A stretch of 64,000 nucleotides of DNA from Allantophomopsis cytisporea (GCA_024752435.1 CP103025.1:1116001-1180000); one strand, 5' to 3'. Shown: positions 47,511 to 60,043, numbered from the stretch's first letter. The notes: generated by a model not told the origin, from the sequence alone. Numbers and translations: made by a program.

Positions 47511-49188
47511 TGCGTTACAAACTTATTTCTGCTTCTCTCGATTCAACCCAAAGTCTTTCCTTATTTGCGCACGTCGGGGATACTGTCCTCTGAAATGATA
47601 CGAACACTTGTAGCCATACCATACTGAAAGGGGCGTTTGGTTCTTATATATAAGCTTTTTCTTTTGTTGTCGATCTTGATATTGTGGTTTTTGTACGCCA
47701 CTGGAAAGCATACTCGTGGCATATCGTGTTTGAATTCAGCAGCAGCACAGTGGACTTTCCGAGCTCAGCCCTCAGCTCTCAGTCTTTTTCCTTTTCCTTT
47801 TCCTTGTTGTTTTGTTTTCCGCCTTTTGAGTGTCATAGGAAAGATGGTGGGGTTGGAGCAAGGGGTTGTTGTGTGGAGAAAGGAAGAAAAGAGTAGGGGT
47901 TGAGTGTTGATGAGTGTGCAAGAGGGCCTTGAAATTGGCTTTGACTTGATGATTAAATTGGGCTGGCTTCGATAGACAAACAAACAAATTAGGGAGGACT
48001 ACCGGTATAGGAATTTAATAGCATAGATTCGGGGAATTACTTTACCTCGCTGTTTTGTTTGCTATTACTTTTGAGGCGGAGAGACTTTGAATGTGATGTG
48101 TGAGTGCTGGCAATATGGCGAGTCTTGGGGTGTGGGAATGTTGCTGTGTACTGTAGGCAGTGCTTTGACTTGGGGTTTGCTATGTATGATTAGTATGCTG
48201 AGCGACGTAGCTGCAAATCCCCAACAGTACGTACTTCGTCACCTCGGATCCTGTCTATAGACGTGATATGTGATGCGATACGCTATCTGTAATACTTGCA
48301 CTTGACAGCCACGCACACTTTGTGACATGGATCTTCATTCGAGAACACTATAAAGCCTTTGCAATGAGCTTACTCATTTCTGATACGACGGACAAGTGGT
48401 GAGAAGCCCAAGATTGCGGGACCGGCCCCTCAGGTGTTCGGCGTGTTGGGCACTGCATGGCAGGCTTGGAAGGCTTTGCTTTCTCTTGCGAGGTGGGCCT
48501 GCTACACACTACTTCGCGGTCTGAGTGGGGGAAGCTGAATGCGTGGTACTGTGGTGGAAACGCTGGGTTGGCTTGCGTACTTTGTGTAGCTTGCGTAACT
48601 TGTAGTGGTGTTATTTCGATGGTCTTGGGTGGAGTTGTGGTGGTGGTGGTGGTGGTGGTGGTGGTTGCTATTGAGAGGATTTTGGGGGTTTCAATGGCGA
48701 TGAGCAGGGTACGTTACTTGGTGGGTTGTATTGGAGATATCTTCTACGTATAGGGTAGGTGTATCTTTGGATGATTTCTAAGTGTGTGTGAGGGTGTAAA
48801 TATTATGCAGGTTCTTGTGTGCGGAAGAGACGTCCAAAGATTTGACAGAAACTGTAAAGTGAATACAAATAGAAGTAATGTGAGGTTTTGTTCAAGACTA
48901 TATGCTGGCAGGCTTTACTAGTTTATTCCTCATTGCTATTGTTGTCGTCCTCAGTGTTCATCTTCATCATCAGATCGCCATAGATATCATTACTCGCAAG
49001 CTGGGTCCCTTCACAGCTCCATCCCAGGGGTTTCTCTGCTTGGACTTTATAGAGAGCAACCGAATCATTACAACAAGCATTATGTAGGTGACTCAAGTAC
49101 AACAAGTGAGAATCTCTAACACTTGACATCTAACACCAAGTGGCCATATCCGTCTGTAGTCCTCTTGATCTTTTGACTACCTAGTCCA
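47511..49188. other. Convergent 3' region, no gene seen
   Basis: About 1.7 kb between the sensor-like gene (+) and the helicase (-). A 98-codon frame at 48457-48753 starts with ATG, but its hydrophobic run comes from a GGT/GTG microsatellite and it is not convincing. Confidence 0.5.
48637..48665. repeat. GGT trinucleotide repeat
   Basis: About nine GGT units in non-coding sequence. Confidence 0.9.
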
Positions 49189-51289
49189 TCACGATCTAAT
49201 GGAGTAATAATCTGCCGCATACTCCAGCAGCCAAGCCTTCTCGATCTTTGTTACATCCCGAATATAAATCTTCTTCCCCGTCTCCATAACCTCCTGAAAG
49301 ATAACCCACTCCGCTTTACGATTGAACAACAGACTACTTGGGTGCGCATGCAATACCATTTCCCCACTAACACTCCGAAATGTGCCATCTGCCTGCATCT
49401 TCGCCGCATGCGCAAAGAAACCGGTCGTCAAGCACCGTCGAATCTGTTCTGCCTTGTCTCTTCCCCCTATGACAACCCCACTGCCAACAGGCGTCATGTT
49501 TGGATTCGCCGCACTTGCTGTCTCCTCAACGCGAATGCCGAACCGGTCCAGGAACCGCACCAATTGTGCTCTTATCGACACAGCCCTTACCATCGTCTGG
49601 TAGTTCAATCCATTCTCCCGACACCACTTAGCATCCTTACGGTTATTGCCACGCGTAAAGCCGCCATACACATTGAGCAGCGTGAGATGATCACCCTCAT
49701 CGGCCGCGAACCGCCGCCGCGTGCTCTCCAAGCCTTTGCCGTCGTAACTCACGAACACGCTACCGGCTACGCTTGTCATCGCCGCTATACTGAGCATTTC
49801 GGCGGCGCAGTTGAAACGCGGGGATGAGAGCAGACATGCGCCCAACATCGGTGGGAGTGAGAGCTCGGCGAGGCGAGTTCCCAGTGGGCTCGTGAGGCGT
49901 GCGTAGTCGTCTACTGCGCCTAGACTGTACAGGAGCTCGAGGGCGCGGATGAGGAGCGTGGATGGGGGAGGCGTCAGGAAAGAGAAGCGCGCTACATTGT
50001 CGATGCCGAGAGCTTTTAGTTGCAGGACAACGGGTGCAAGGTTGCTACGCTGGATCTCCGGAATGCTGGAGGGTGGGAGAGACGCGTAGGTGGATTCTGT
50101 GTACAGCCTGTAACACTTACCTGGCTGCGTACGGCCTGCACGTCCGCCACGTTGGGTGGCGGATGCTTGGGACGTCGCTGTTGCTGTCAGCGTCTCGATG
50201 CCGCTGACTGGGTTGAACGCGCGTAGCTTGACGAAGCCACTATCAACTACATAGACGATGCCCGGGATCGTTACGGAGGCTTCGGCGATGTTGGTTGCGA
50301 ATATCACCTTCCGTGTGTTCTCTGGTGCCGGCTCGAACACGTACATCTGTTCATCTGTTGGGAGACCTGCGTATAGTGGTAAGGGAAGGAGGGACTGGGC
50401 CCTTGGGTGCAGCTGTGCTGTACGTTCCGAAACAGCTTCTGTTGCGCTGTCGATTTCTTCACGGCCGGTAAGGAAGACGAGAATGTCGCCTTCAGGTTCT
50501 TTAGTATGGATGTCGAGGACGGTTTGGACCGCTTTTTCAAGGTAGTCTTCAACAGGAGACTCAGTGTAGTGAATGTCCACGGGAAACATTCTGCCTTCTA
50601 GGCTGATGATGCGGCCTACGTTGCCTCCTATCTCGTTACCCTCAGCTGCTTGCGTAGCTTCGTCTCCGGCAAAGAAGGCCAGAAAGTCTTCTGCCTGCAA
50701 AGTAGCACTGCTGACTACTATACGTAGGTCTGAGCGCTTCTTGCGAATTTTCTTCAACACACCAAGTAGGACATCAGTACTGAGAGATCTCTCGTGGGCT
50801 TCATCGACCATGATCACTGAGTAACGTGATAACAGAGGGTCCACAAGTGCCTCTCGTAGGAGTAAACCATCTGTTAAGAACTTAACCCGTGTCTTTGATG
50901 ATGTGACATCCTCAAATCGTATAGAATAACCCACTTCCTCCCCCAGTTTGCAGCCCATCTCTTCTGCAACTCGTGTTGCGACTGTGGTTGCTGCTACCCG
51001 TCGAGGCTAGAGACTGGTAAGTAAATGTGTCTCGAACCAAGGTTAGATAGGCCATTATACTACTTACCTGTGTTACAGCAATAGTCTTCCCATCTGCACA
51101 CCATCCTGCCTGCTCCAGAAACTGTGGTATCTGAGTCGTTTTTCCACTTCCTGTCTGTCCAACGACAATTGTAACCGGATATGTTTCAATCAGATATAGC
51201 AAGCTCTCCCGGTGGCGTGCTATCGGTAAAAGAGAAGCCGGCTTGTATAAAGCCGGTATAAACGTGGAAGAAAGATCGAAGTCTGCCAT
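49189..51289 (-). CDS. dhx35: DEAH-box RNA helicase, DHX35 type
   Basis: Two exons, 51289-51068 and 51006-49189, are joined across a 61-bp intron between motif Ia residues (AVTQ|PRRVAA), giving 679 aa. Motif I is GQTGSGKT (44-51), motif II DEAH (142-145), motif III SAT (174-176). Motif V is TNIAEASVTI and motif VI QRGGRAGR, where most relatives have QRAGRAGR. HA2 and OB-fold regions follow. The very short N-terminus ahead of motif I and the overall sequence fit DHX35, a spliceosome-associated helicase of animals and filamentous fungi that yeast lacks. Prp22/Prp43-type enzymes carry longer N-terminal extensions. The first ATG is taken as the start. The gene is divergent from the CUE-domain gene. 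Confidence 0.9.
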
Positions 51290-52098
51290 GATGAGAAATG
51301 AAAGCACTTGCTCAGTGTAGAGTTTTGAGTGTTGCCATTTATATCAAAATTTAGCCAGTCATTGGTCTATACGCCTAAGATATCAAGGTCAAATTCATTC
51401 AAGATTAACCTATGGTCTTTCAAGGCTTGATGGTTACTGTATTGTGGACTTGCGTTGACACACGTCAGTGAGGAGGACGAGGACAATTTCATGCTGGTGG
51501 TTTGGCCTGCATCATGGCTGCCTCATGCGTGTAGCAAGCCTTAGGTCAAATGGATAAATACCTAGGTAGGTATCTTGAGCACCAAGGTATCTTAATATCT
51601 AAAATGTTGAGCCCCTTGATCTTTGTTCGTTCTACAAATTCTGATCTCCGATATGCCCTCTGGTTAACCCCATACAAACATCTGCTTCATCAGCTATCCA
51701 ATGGCCATCCTTTTTATTTTATGATTTTATGATTTTATGAATTTAAGGAGCGACATCCAAATGCTTCTGTGGCTGAGTCGACTGGCACGTGAATAGGTCT
51801 TGATATCGGGGATCGGTGTGTGGCTCATCAGGCATCCAACAGTTCGCTGTGGCCAAAATCAAGGCTGCCGCGTACCTCCCCCCTCGCCTCTCGCGTCATG
51901 CCGATCAATCACGAGTGAGGGGAGCTTCTCGATTGCTTCTAGAAGATCAAGTCATTCCAGGCAGAATCATTAAAAGCGAAGCGCATTGTGTCCACTTTAC
52001 GATACAATCCCCGTTTATCCTCCTATTGATCTGCAGAGACACATCTGTCTACTTTCCGCTTTTCTATTTCCCAGAGACATCTGATTAGCAATTTTGAC
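51290..52098. promoter_or_regulatory. Divergent promoter region of DHX35 and CUE5-like gene
   Basis: About 810 bp between divergent starts. It includes the perfect palindrome TACCTAGGTA at 51559-51568, a motif that recurs between genes in this window. No coding feature is seen. Confidence 0.4.
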
Positions 52099-53653
52099 AT
52101 GTCTGCTCCAAAGGCCACAGATACACCGGTAAGTTAATCACCATATCTCACTAGACCCTGACTATCATGCGCTACCATTATTGTTACCCGCATCGCTGAC
52201 CTCCATACCAAGTTGAAGAGCCCAACCCGAGGTGGAGAATCTCCGACTACTGTACGACCACTAGATATGTCCGACGACGAAGACTTTCAGGAGTCAACCA
52301 TCCATAGTGATGCGCCTGCGACTGGGAGCACCCCGAATCCTAGAGCTGCCACTGTCGAAGATGAGGCAGCACCACCCAAACCCCCTCGTCCTGTGAGCCC
52401 CCAGCAACAGGCAGAGAACACACTGAAAGAAGCTTTCCCGTCCATTGATGCCACTGTTATCAAGGCTGTACTTGTTGCAAGCGGGGGCAATGTCGAGCCA
52501 GCATTCAATGCACTCCTGGGTAAGTCGAAGTCATCATCTGGATGAATAAACCTAACTCGATTAATAGGGATGTCGGATCCCAATGCGGCCAGAGAATCAC
52601 CACCTCCACCACAACCGCCTCGACCAACAAACAATCGCCAGGGATTATCACAGGTGGAGGCTGATGAGCAGTACGCACGCCAACTAGCAGAACAGTACGG
52701 CGGCAGCGGTGGCGGTGAATCTTATGGACCAAGAACCAGCAGTAGAGGCGCCCCACGACAAGGCCAACGCGGAGATGGACGAGGACAAAACCTCAAGCCG
52801 AATGAAATGTACGATGATGGTCACAGCTTCTTTGATGATGACCTCCCAGTCATCAAGGAAAATCTGCGCAAGGGTTTCTTGGAGACACAAGGCAAGGTGA
52901 ATTCTTGGATTACGCAGCTCAAGAAGAAGATTGATGGCGATGAAGAGCATGAGAACAGCTACAGTTATGGAGAGGAGAGTCATTCTCAGCCTCAGAGAAA
53001 GGGGTATCCATCCGGTGCTGGACCTATACACTATGGTGCGCAAGCTCGCAGAAGCAATGAACTTGGCCGTCGAAGCGGCGACTACAATCGATACGATGCC
53101 GACCCACAAGTCCTCGGCGATGACTTTGCTGGTATCCAGCTGAACGATGATGGTAGTACGTCTCCCCTCTTCTTGTCTTTTAAGTTGATTGATTAACACA
53201 TGCATAGGTGCACCACATCGTAACACTCGTCCCCTCGCAAATCCCGATCTCTTCAAGCCAACACCCACTCCACCAAAGTCGGACAGTCGCAAGGTGTCTT
53301 TCCAGATGAACCCATCCGATGAGGAGATCTACCGCACCTCACCCCGCGCCACTGCCTCAACGCCCTCCGGCAAGGCGAGTAAGTGGCAGCCACTGTCGAG
53401 CGTGGAGCCGCACCCTGTAGACGCCGACAACGACCCTTTCAGTCTGGGCGACAGCGAGGACGAGAAGGAGACTAAGGATCGCGTCGGTGGAAAGGAGATC
53501 AAGACCGACGATGCTGAAAGACTCAAGAAGGCGGCTGCTGAGGCCATGGCCGAGAATATCGGTGGTTCTTCTAGTGGCAAGAAACCCGAACCTGCGGACA
53601 TTAGTGGTACCAAGGATAAGGTTGCTGAGGAGAAGGTGGCTGGAAAGTCATAG
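52099..53653 (+). CDS. cue5: CUE-domain ubiquitin/Atg8 adaptor, Cue5-like
   Basis: Four exons, 52099-52128, 52213-52519, 52568-53152 and 53208-53653, give 1368 nt and 455 aa. A CUE domain at about residues 75-114 (ENTLKEAFPSIDATVIKAVL...AFNALLG) should bind ubiquitin. Near the C-terminus KWQPL (W at about 367) fits the W-x-x-L Atg8-interacting motif. This is the arrangement of yeast Cue5, which delivers ubiquitinated aggregates to autophagosomes. The middle is Pro/Gln/Gly-rich and disordered, with an amphipathic helix IKENLRKGFLETQGKVNSWI. The second exon has two possible in-phase acceptors six bases apart (exon starting at 52213 or 52219), which add or remove Leu-Lys. The first exon encodes only ten residues. 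Confidence 0.88.
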
Positions 53654-54210
53654 ATGGTGTATTTTTTTGTTTTTCAGTTGAGGATCTAGTTTTGAGGGAA
53701 GCGTGAATATGGTGATAAATTAAATATCCAACGGCTATGCTGAATTGTATGATTTTCTTAGAAGGATTTTGTTTGTTTAACGATCTGCTCAAGTAGGTTA
53801 CGCAATGGACGTCTTCAGATCTCAATGATGCTGTCACTGATATCTGATTTGACTTTGAACGTGATTGGCTAACACAGTGAGTGTCGCATACTTACCTAGC
53901 TACTGTTTATATAGATATTTGCTCACCCCTGAGTTGCTACGCTGCACCTAAACCATCGAGTACGAGTGCCGCATTCTTATACTCTGACTATTCGTATTTA
54001 TCAGAGCCCCTCGACAGTCAATAGAAGCTTGCACTACTTGACTCAGGTAAGCTGCCATCTCCACGCAAGTTTAAAGTTCCTCATCACATCTGAATCAAAA
54101 ACAAAAGTCAATCAGTCCTGAGATGAACCATGTATGTACCTCAGTTTGGTACCGTCGAACTTCATATCCATGTCTCATCCATAGGTACCTAGGTTCTTTA
54201 CCCTAATCGT

Positions 54211-54251
54211 ACCTACCTAAGGTAAGGTGAGGTAAGGTAAGGTGAGGTAGC
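54211..54251. repeat. GGTAA/GGTGA pentamer repeat
   Basis: About six GGTAA or GGTGA units in a row, next to GGTACC and ACCTAGGT palindromes. Confidence 0.8.
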
Positions 54252-54774
54252 TACCAACCAATTCTCAACATCCCCTCCTCGCGGTGCAAGGCTGACTGCA
54301 ACAAGGGAGCTTTCGGTTGTATGGTTATTTCTCAGCCTTGCGCGGCATGGGTCGAGCAACGTGGGCGCATGGGACAGCTTCATTGGTCGCCGTGGACATG
54401 TGCCGGCCGGCCTTTCATCCCACGACATGCGGCCGTGGGGTAGGGGAGGGGGGGGGGGAAGGCACGTAAATGGGCCACGGGAGGTTGGGCTTTTTGGCTT
54501 TTCGTTACTCTTCGTCTGCTGCTCTGCCTCGCTTTTGGTTGAGATATTATGTAAAAGGTGCAGTACATGTATGGAAGGTGAGATACATCGTTGGATGGGT
54601 TGGAGGGTTGGAAGTGGATTCGTGTGGGAAAGAAGAGTGGATGGATCGGGGTTTGATGGGGAGGGAAGGATATTCTTTGGATGTTACGTGGTTGAGCTCA
54701 TGTCTATGTCTGTGTCTGTCTGTTTGTATGTATGTATGTATGTCAGTGATTCAATGTTGATCTCATAGAGAGAA

Positions 54775-54852
54775 AAGAAAAAAGAAGAATTTAAATATAT
54801 TAATTTAAATTAATGATAATAAATATATATGTATATATATTTACATAGTACA
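54775..54852. repeat. A/T-only low-complexity block
   Basis: Nearly 80 bp containing only a few G or C, with TA-rich alternating runs. It could ease DNA unwinding; no function is shown. Confidence 0.75.
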
Positions 54853-55340
54853 CACCTACCTCAGGTTCAATACCCGGTAGCCCTGGGCTTCAACTAGCAT
54901 GGAAGTAGCATGGGAGAGATAGACGGACCCTGAGCAATGACGGGAAAGCTTTATCGATTAGAAGAACAATGACTTTTCTAGACTACGAAATTACGGGACA
55001 ACATCACTCGCAGAACACACGGACCACGAGAGAGAGAGAAAGAAACAACCATCCGTATAAACAGGAGTGACCTTGCTTGGCCGATTGACATTCCGTACAT
55101 ACCATAGCTTTCGGGAATACCTGACCTACCTATCTGACCGTGTATACTGGGTGCCCGGTCTATCGAGGGTGAGGAGACAATTCCATCTTATCCATCCATC
55201 ACGGAAGAGTCCATATCGAATAGCTACCCATCTACCGTGCCTATCGACGTGCTTACGAAAATAAGGTCAGGTAGTAGTAGCCTACATACAGATCAATCAC
55301 TACTACCCTCTCCTGGGTATCCTCATACCTTGTACTATCA

Positions 55341-55379
55341 CGTCCTCGTCCTCGTCCACGTCCACGTCCACGTCCACGC
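55341..55379. repeat. CGTCCA/CGTCCT hexamer repeat
   Basis: About six hexamer units in the upstream region of PHO81. Confidence 0.85.
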
Positions 55380-55833
55380 CTACATCCATCGAATCACCAC
55401 ATCCATATCCTCGCAGATATTCTACGGATCGACTTCCCCGTTCCATGCAAGCCATACCTTCCCTACCTTGCTTGAATCCCACACTATCGTACGCGCCCAC
55501 ATACTTCGAGTCCAGTCAACAAGCATCTCACGATCCTCAGGTGCTCTGACTCTGATACTGGCCCTCTCTCGCTCATCCTTAACATCCATACTACGACCCT
55601 ACTTGTACTAGGATGTTAAGGTACTGCAACTGACCACTGTCTGTGCTGCTGCAAGTCCTCCACCACGGATATCCACCATCTCCACATCGCACATCCAAAA
55701 GAGCCAAAAGAGTACATACTCTAGTACTACTCCACTACCCTGTGGGAGTATCCATACTTGGTACAAGCCTTTCGGTTTTTGACAGGACCACCGAATACAC
55801 CCGACAGACAACCAACACCCTTTACCTTCACCC

Positions 55834-55839
55834 CACGTG
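55834..55839. promoter_or_regulatory. CACGTG PHO box / E-box upstream of PHO81
   Basis: A perfect CACGTG lies about 440 bp before the PHO81 start. Pho4 of yeast and NUC-1 of Neurospora bind this core at phosphate-regulated genes, and yeast PHO81 itself is under Pho4 control. Use of this site here is inferred. Confidence 0.45.
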
Positions 55840-56277
55840 CTCTCGTGCTTATTGTCCTGACCTCTCAGCAAGCGTGCATGCCTCACCTCAACACCATCAC
55901 ACACACCTCGCCCCAACCCTCGCACAGTACTGCATCGGGACCTTAGTTAACATTCCCAATACGGTACTCCGAAAGATTTTCCAATAGCTCCCCTCTTCCT
56001 TTAGACGTCATTCTCAAGCATCACCCGAGAAGGAAAGGGAAAAAAAAAGAGAGGTACAGATACTCTCTGCCCACGAAGCACTCGTCTATCTTTGTTATTA
56101 TTATCTTGGTACCAAATCGTTGACTGCCTGCTCTCAGCCATGCTTGCCGCATGTGAATGACGCCCAAGGCTACTGGAACTTATACTCGATCTGTCACCGC
56201 AGAACACTAATTCCCTTTCAAATCTCTCCTTCATACTTTCCACCCCATAAGGGCCCTGCGGCTGCCAGCATCCAACA

Positions 56278-59200
56278 ATGTTAGTTAACGACCTTTTATA
56301 TGCCTCGACGATGTCCTCTCCGGCAGGAAGCTGATATGAATGGCTACTTAGGAAGTTCGGCAAGCATATCCAGAAGCGACAGCTTGAGGTCCCCGAGTAT
56401 GCTGCAAGCTTCGTCAACTACAAGGCGCTGAAGAAGGTGAGAAAAAGAACACGCGGTTAACATAATGGTCTTACTGACTTTGCAACAGCTAATCAAGAAG
56501 CTATCTGCTACGCCAATCCTTCATGCGCAGAGTTCTGCTGCGCATGGCGGAAACGTCGATACCCATGCCTCATTACAGGCGAACAAGGCTACCTTTTTCT
56601 TCCAGTTGGTAAGAGACATTTAGGTCATTAAGAAGGTCGTGTGCTAAAGGGGATCAAGGAACGTGAGTTAGAGAAAGTGAATGCATTCTATTTACAGAAA
56701 GAGGCAGAGGTAGGCAAATGTGATCCGCGCTCTTTGGCATGATAGCTAACCTACAATAGCTTAAAATACGGCTCAAGACATTACTTGATAAGAAGAAGGT
56801 TCTGCAGTCTCGCGCGCAGAATACCTCGAGACGATCTGCGAAATTCACAACCTTGGAAGAAGGCTTCCAGCAATTCGGCAATGATCTGAATAAATTACAG
56901 CAGTTCGTGGAGATCAATGGAACGGCCTTTTCAAAGATATTGAAGAAATGGGACAAAACCTCCAAGTCGAAGACCAAAGAGTTGTACCTGTCGAGAGCCG
57001 TCGAGGTTCAACCTTTCTTCAATGCGACAGTCATCAGTGAATTGTCAGATCAAGCGACAACAAGTTTGCAAGAACTTGGTGCGTGGTCCGAGGGTGACCA
57101 TGTCAATTTCGAAAGACCCCCAGAGCACGTTGTCAGTGCGCAGTTTCAGGGAACCGACGAAGGAGACGCAGACACTCTGCTTCTTGAGGCTGTCATATCA
57201 GGAAATTTAGAGAACCTCAAAGACCTCCTTTTGCGCCTGAAGACTGCGACAGAGCCAAACGATTCGACAAATACTGTCTTGTTGGAGAGAATAACAAGAA
57301 CTTTCCTTGCGTCGATCAATGAGGGTCCACAGCAGTCGCTTCAACTTCTTCTAGACACTGGACTTGTGGATATTCAGTCAGAGGATGATATTAATGAGCG
57401 AAATAGTCTACATCAAGCCACAATCTACGGCAATGAGTTCGTGCTTCGTGTTGCGCTTTCGAAGAAGGTTGCTGTGAGCAGGACAGATGTGTATGGCAGA
57501 ACACCACTGCATTATGCTTGTATGCATGGTCGTTTGGATATGGTGGAAGCTTTATTGAATGGTGAGCATTTTTTATCATGTCTGTGGTGCTCTGTTACTG
57601 ACCTTTATGAAATAGCTGATCAGTCAATCATTGACCTTATCGATCACGATAATTTTACCCCTTTGATCCATGCGATTATTCATGGAAATCTCCAATGTGT
57701 TGACCGACTCCTTACTCGATCCGCTCGTATTGACCCTACATCTGATGCCGACCACGTTCCACTCAATCTGGCCTGTGAGCACGGCTCTCATGATATTGTT
57801 GAGCTTCTCTTAAAGCATGGCGCCAAAATACTTCCTGATGCCGAAGGTTTATATCCTCAGCACTTGGTCGCCCGCTGTGGACAAACACCTGAGCTCTTGC
57901 TATTACTCAGGAGTTATGGTGCGGATCTGGATCAGATCGACAAGCTCTATTCATGGACGCCTCTGTTCCACGCTGCAAGCGAAGGTCATGTTGCCTGTAT
58001 GCAAGTCTTACTTGATGCTAATGTCAATGCAAGCATCCTCGACGAGAAAGATCTTTCTGCCATGTATTATGCTGCTTGGGAGGGCCATTTAGAGTGCATG
58101 CAATTGCTTTCATCACTCGCCGAGAAGAAGCAACTCGAAAGTTCCAGATCCAAGTCTGTTTCGACACCTATGATGCCAGCAATGCTTAGCAGTGCCCCTC
58201 AGCCAATGAGTATAGATGCAGATGGGATCCCGGACCTCGAACTCCCACCACCTATCATCCCTCTTCGCCGATACGGTCACAATTTCCTTGATACCAAGAC
58301 TTTTGTCCAGATCAGCTTCGACGATACTGATGAACAGCCCATGGTTTTCTTCCACGATAGCAAGTATCCAGCCGCAAGACTTACCATTTCCTCAAAACTC
58401 TCAGACTTAATTCCGAAGAATATTTTATTACCGTTTCAAGAAGATACCCGGCTCGTTTCATTTCAGATTGATAATTTGGATTCCTTTACCATTGATTTCG
58501 ATGTTTTCCCCACCTACGGTGCAAAGGTCATCGCTAAGACTGTTGCGCTTCCAAGCACTTTTCGTGCTCTCATGAGCAGTTCTGGACGCTGCTGCCTTCC
58601 TCTGTTCGATCCACGTCTTCGTGCCATTGGACAAATCACGTTCAATTTCCAGGTCATCAAACCTTTCCAAGGAAAGCCCCTTGAAATTACCGACTTTGAA
58701 ACATATTGGAAGGCTACAAGCCAATTTGATCATACACCAAGCGCGCTTATCACAGGATCGAGTTTGTCTGGAGATTATGTTCAACTCTATGTTCAACATA
58801 CTTGCGATGGTGTAGCTGTGTTGTGGCCACGATGGACCATGGACTACATGGATATTGAATTCCCAGTAAGCCGCCTGACATACGCGCAGTTCGTGAGCGC
58901 AGGTGCTCGTCATGCTAGCAAAGCCGGCGACCTTCAAGATTTGCCAAATCTGTCCCTTGAAAAGATTGCCGATATCCACAACATCCTTGCCAATTCTGCA
59001 GTCTCTCTTCAGGATGGTCTTGCACTTCTCCCCAAGGGTATGCATGTCAATCTTCAGATCGTATATCCCTCTGCCGATGAAGAAAAGGCTCTCCGACTTG
59101 GCCCAACGATCAATGTCAACACTTTCATCGACGCCATTCTTGGGGTTGTGTTTGACCACCAACGAAGTCTGAGAGAACAGTCTCCAGATTTGATGAGATC

Positions 59201-59658
59201 TATAGTCTTCAGCTCTTACAATCCAACAGTCTGCACGGCTCTCAATTGGAAGCAACCCAATTTCCCAGTTTTCCTCTGTAACGACCTTGGTCGCGAGGGG
59301 TCGGAAGAAATCCCAAACGCCGTGGTCAGCAGTGGACGCCGAACCACGAGCATCAAGGAGGCTGTGCGGATCGCTCAAAGCAACAATTTCATGGGTTTGA
59401 TCTGCTGCTCCCGATTATTGGTAAGTTTCAGCCCTTTTATATCGTAATACCATGCATGCTAATGAATTACAGGACATGATACCCGCACTCATCGAGGCAG
59501 TAAAAACCCATGGACTCGTTCTTGTAACAGATAAATCTGCTGAAGCTCCCGTCCCCCAGGACATATACAGCGACCCATTCCCAAGGCTTCCGGAGGGCAT
59601 TGATGGCGTTCTCAAGGCCAACGGCGTTCTGAGATTTAATGAGACTATCGATATGTAG
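56278..59658 (+). CDS. pho81: Pho81/NUC-2-type SPX-ankyrin regulator of the phosphate CDK
   Basis: Seven exons: 56278-56279, 56352-56436, 56489-56608, 56659-56709, 56760-57561, 57616-59420 and 59473-59658, 3051 nt, 1016 aa. It has an N-terminal SPX domain (KFGKHIQKRQ, VNYKALKKLIKKLSATP), which senses inositol pyrophosphates. At least six ankyrin repeats follow at about residues 250-490 (for example GRTPLHYACMHGRLDMVEALLN), then a C-terminal glycerophosphodiesterase-like region. Pho81 and Neurospora NUC-2 inhibit the Pho80-Pho85-type kinase when phosphate is scarce. The start codon is split: exon 1 supplies AT and exon 2 supplies G. Exon 2 has an in-frame TGA at 56332 and no ATG of its own. 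The 54-nt intron at 57562-57615 is stopless and in frame, so an 18-residue longer isoform could arise inside the ankyrin region. Confidence 0.92.
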
Positions 59659-60043
59659 ATATAGGATGTACGGCATCTTAAGAATATATGATTCTTCTAC
59701 CTTGATTGTATTATATGAGCTTATTGGGTATGGGTGGGACAGCGTTACTTGGACGTGTGGGCGGGAATGGTGTCAATTTGTTATCATCCCTTGAGGAATG
59801 TTCATGCATTCGAATCCAGAAGATGTAATACTTTGGTGATTTGATGCGCCTTGATTCGTTTACTTCTTCTTTCCACCCACTTGAAATATGCCTGTTGAAA
59901 TGACACCGGAAGACCTCCGCCCGAGTGGCCCCTCCATCCGATAACGATAAAGCTCGTCATACCTAACAAATAATTACCTCGTCCTATCATCACAGCTCAT
60001 ACGCTCCTAAAACACAAAATTACTCAAAAATTCACAACTAACC
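59659..60043. other. Spacer between PHO81 and PITH-domain gene
   Basis: 385 bp between two plus-strand genes. No feature is recognised; it should contain the PHO81 terminator and the next promoter. Confidence 0.5.

Larger units (their letters stand above)
53654..56277. other. Upstream region of PHO81, no gene seen
   Basis: About 2.6 kb without a supported gene. It holds GGTAA/GGTGA repeats near 54211-54251, an almost pure A/T block near 54775-54852 and a CGTCCA hexamer repeat at 55341-55379. It also has a CACGTG site at 55834-55839. Short palindromes GGTACC (54184-54189) and ACCTAGGT (54187-54194) overlap. Confidence 0.5.

Noticed and set aside
48457..48753. 98-codon frame with a hydrophobic segment
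   Set aside because: The hydrophobic run is the translation of a GTG/GGT microsatellite; no other support.
53888..53897. ATACTTACCT, resembling the 5' end of U1 snRNA
   Set aside because: The following sequence does not match U1 structure; a chance match to a splice-site-like decamer.
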